From: SAR202 cluster bacterium AD-804-J14_MRT_500m
GTDB lineage: Bacteria > Chloroflexota > Dehalococcoidia > UBA3495 > GCA-2712585
Length of the DNA stretch: 7,431 nucleotides
Assembly (NCBI GenBank): GCA_009391275.1
Contig: VEXF01000051.1
Coordinates: 1 to 7,431, forward strand
Direction: 5' to 3'
The notes beneath the pieces are model-generated. The model was not told the DNA's origin, searched no databases, and saw nothing but the letters and a program-made list of their open reading frames with translations. This document shows positions 5,806 to 7,431 of the stretch, one piece after another. A program made the translations under genes and the position numbers. The stretch's first letter is position 1; the number at the start of each line of letters is the position of its first letter.

Positions 5806-6831
5806 TTATTTAGTACTAATTTGCGGCAAAACTTCGGTTGCTATCAGTTCGATAGTTCTCCATGGATCTTGTCCCGATGGAGAGAACGGTGAGACGATTA
5901 CAGCGTCTACACCGAGGTCGTGCAACTCTTTAAGCTGCTCTGCAACTTCTTCAGGATTCCCTGCTAATGCGAATGCATCCACGCATTCAGTTGGCAGATC
6001 AGGAGCTAACATGGCCAGCTGTTTGTGGTCATTGGTGTATCCCATTTCATCTATTCGAGTCCGTAATTTTTTAGGCAGTTCCACGCCTCCCACGGAGGCA
6101 AAATCTGGAAAATTAAGCAGCGATTGTAATACCCCAACGCGCACCGCATTTTTGGCTGCTGTTGAGTCCCTTGAGACAGAAGTTTTCAACAGAACTGTAG
6201 TCTTCAGCAGTTCTGGGTTACGGCCAGACTTAGTTGCACCTTGAGCAACTAATCCTTTCACGTATTCTACAGTTGCTTTACTTGCCATGCCAGAGGTAAT
6301 GGATCCATCTGATACTTCGCCGGCAGCTTGGAGACCTAGTGGTGAATTGCTTCCGATGAAGATTGGCAAGTTATGACCAGTAGGCTGGAAATCCAAGACA
6401 ACTTCATCCAAGTGTAGCGTTCTGCCATGGAAAGTTACCTTTTCCCCACTGAGTAGCTGACGGATGACTATCGTTGCTTCTCGCATTGATTTGGCACGCC
6501 TAGACGGCGCCATTCCTAACGCATCAAATCCTGACATGCCTGCGCCGAGTGCTAGGAAAGACCGTCCATCCGAGATCTCGTCTAAGGTTGCTATCGCCAT
6601 AGCCGTGAGGGCTGGATGACGTGTGAATGGATCGGTTAGGCATGGCCCCATCTTCATTGTCTGTGTGTTCAAGGCGCACAAGGTCAGCGTGGCATAAACT
6701 TCTCTGAAGAAACGTTCATCTGCTGGCCAGAAATGGTCAAATCCCCATTCTTCCATCTGGCGAACACGAGATTCCATCAGATCAGATGGAGCATTTCCTA
6801 TAGTTTGAACACCAATTTCGAGATTGGCCAA
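5806..6831 (-). CDS. LLM-class oxidoreductase, Mer/F420-dependent-reductase-like (complete)
   Basis: The 341-residue protein is a complete luciferase-like TIM-barrel enzyme of usual length. GPCLTDPFTRHP at 62-73, ATLDEISDGR at 81-90 and LGAG at 95-98 closely resemble the pattern of methylenetetrahydromethanopterin reductase (Mer)-type, F420-linked members. IFIGSNSP at 157-164, AGEVSDG at 170-176 and LAGNPEEVAEQLKEL at 289-303 mark the later barrel. It lacks the EHHF block of the LLM gene at 646, suggesting a different cofactor or reaction; F420 use is inference. The start is a TTG, well supported by AGAGGA at 6843-6838 (minus strand) with a 6-nt spacer and by an upstream in-frame stop. A partial LLM gene on the same strand ends 119 bp upstream, so co-transcription is possible. 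I see no convincing promoter or terminator in that gap. The gene converges on the amidohydrolase. Confidence 0.92.
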   Translation of the reverse strand: MANLEIGVQTIGNAPSDLMESRVRQMEEWGFDHFWPADERFFREVYATLTLCALNTQTMKMGPCLTDPFTRHPALTAMAIATLDEISDGRSFLALGAGMSGFDALGMAPSRRAKSMREATIVIRQLLSGEKVTFHGRTLHLDEVVLDFQPTGHNLPIFIGSNSPLGLQAAGEVSDGSITSGMASKATVEYVKGLVAQGATKSGRNPELLKTTVLLKTSVSRDSTAAKNAVRVGVLQSLLNFPDFASVGGVELPKKLRTRIDEMGYTNDHKQLAMLAPDLPTECVDAFALAGNPEEVAEQLKELHDLGVDAVIVSPFSPSGQDPWRTIELIATEVLPQISTK

Positions 6832-6950
6832 GTCTAGTCCTCTAACACTTGTGATCTAATGTCACTAGTTTCCACGTAAAAACCAGAGAGGCCCCCATAT
6901 TCCTAGGTAATACACTGCAGATATCATTTTTCATTAACGCAATTGTTGGT

Positions 6951-7430
6951 TCATTGTAAATACGGTATGACATCTCGGCCGAATCGTTTTATTGCTGTCA
7001 TTACCGCCTCATGGGGTGGTCCTCCAGCATGAGCATGCCTTAATCTAAGAAGATAGTTATCACATCCTGTAGCATTCTGCCAAGAGCGGAATTGAGATAC
7101 ACATTGTTCTGGGTCACCTATGATGAGGCGGCCCTCAGTCAATGCCTCTTGGGCTACGTCCTCTTCGGAACGGACACCGTGATAATCAGGAGATCCGGCG
7201 GTCCAGTAGTATCTGTAGGTGTCCATCAAATAAGGACTGTATTCTTGCCAGGCCACTTCTTGTGTGTCTCCTACCCAAGCATCTTTCATCATACAAACAT
7301 GCCCTGTTCCAGATTGTGAGTGATTATAATAAATTCCCTGTAGTTCCAGGGCGTCCTCTAACGTCATGTCTGGTGCTGCGATCCATCCATCTCCGAGTTT
7401 TCCCGCACGTCGTACTGCCGGCTTCACTCC
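6951..7430 (-). CDS. LLM-class flavin/F420-dependent oxidoreductase, C-terminal half (5' end outside window)
   Basis: This is the C-terminal half of another luciferase-like oxidoreductase, running off the right edge. The frame is open there (codon GGA before a GTG at 7427-7425), so the true start is outside the window. From the GTG, RRAGKLGDGW lies at residues 6-15, LIIGDPEQCVSQF at 101-113, LRLRHAHAGGPPH at 127-139 and IKRFGRDVIPYL at 146-157. It aligns without gaps to the partial gene at 2-481, with about 76 of 158 residues identical by hand count, clearly closer than to the two complete LLM proteins here. The two probably belong to one subfamily and may differ in substrate. The stop is followed after 119 bp by the Mer-like LLM gene on the same strand. 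Cofactor and substrate cannot be stated. Confidence 0.88.
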   Translation of the reverse strand, partial: GVKPAVRRAGKLGDGWIAAPDMTLEDALELQGIYYNHSQSGTGHVCMMKDAWVGDTQEVAWQEYSPYLMDTYRYYWTAGSPDYHGVRSEEDVAQEALTEGRLIIGDPEQCVSQFRSWQNATGCDNYLLRLRHAHAGGPPHEAVMTAIKRFGRDVIPYLQ

Positions 7431-7431
7431 T

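Noticed and set aside
6011..6244. 77-residue plus-strand frame inside the Mer-like LLM gene
   Set aside because: It is antisense to a conserved coding region with no start signal of its own.
1..7431. tRNA, rRNA, CRISPR, insertion sequence or prophage features
   Set aside because: I saw no transposase or integrase motifs, no regularly spaced repeats and no tRNA-like cloverleaf; the spacers between genes are short and accounted for.

Overview
This window carries seven protein-coding genes and no RNA genes, CRISPR array or recognisable mobile element. Four of the seven encode luciferase-like (LLM-class, COG2141-type) flavin- or F420-dependent oxidoreductases. The others are a seven-bladed Asp-box beta-propeller, a major facilitator (MFS) exporter or importer, and an amidohydrolase-2 family metalloenzyme. 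Base composition looks moderate (GC in the high forties by eye), and starts are ATG or TTG. Crowding of LLM paralogues with amidohydrolases, MFS carriers and BNR/Asp-box propellers is typical of marine Chloroflexota of the SAR202 type, which are known for expanded flavin monooxygenase families. That taxonomic guess is inference from gene content only.

Layout: (1) an LLM C-terminal half, + strand, running in from the left edge; (2) a complete LLM gene at 646-1821 (+) with its own promoter, good Shine-Dalgarno and a strong terminator; (3) the propeller gene at 2977-2009 (-), convergent with the preceding gene and with a clear promoter at 3044-3016; (4) a 287-bp divergent intergenic region with two perfect short inverted repeats; (5) the MFS gene at 3265-4575 (+); (6) a sigma70-like promoter and the amidohydrolase at 4660-5790 (+), which contains a 26-bp perfect palindrome inside its coding sequence; (7) a complete Mer-like LLM gene at 6831-5806 (-), tail to tail with the amidohydrolase; (8) a second LLM C-terminal half, - strand, leaving by the right edge.

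The two edge genes are close paralogues of each other (about 48% identity over 158 aligned residues without a gap, my hand count). They point inward from opposite ends, so the window is roughly bounded by an inverted pair. A plausible joint role is uptake of an organic substrate by the MFS carrier, ring or C-C bond chemistry by the LLM oxygenases/reductases, and hydrolysis or decarboxylation by the amidohydrolase. No substrate can be named from sequence. No flavin reductase, F420 enzyme or regulator gene is present here, so any such partners must be encoded elsewhere. Most genes look separately transcribed rather than joined in one operon.
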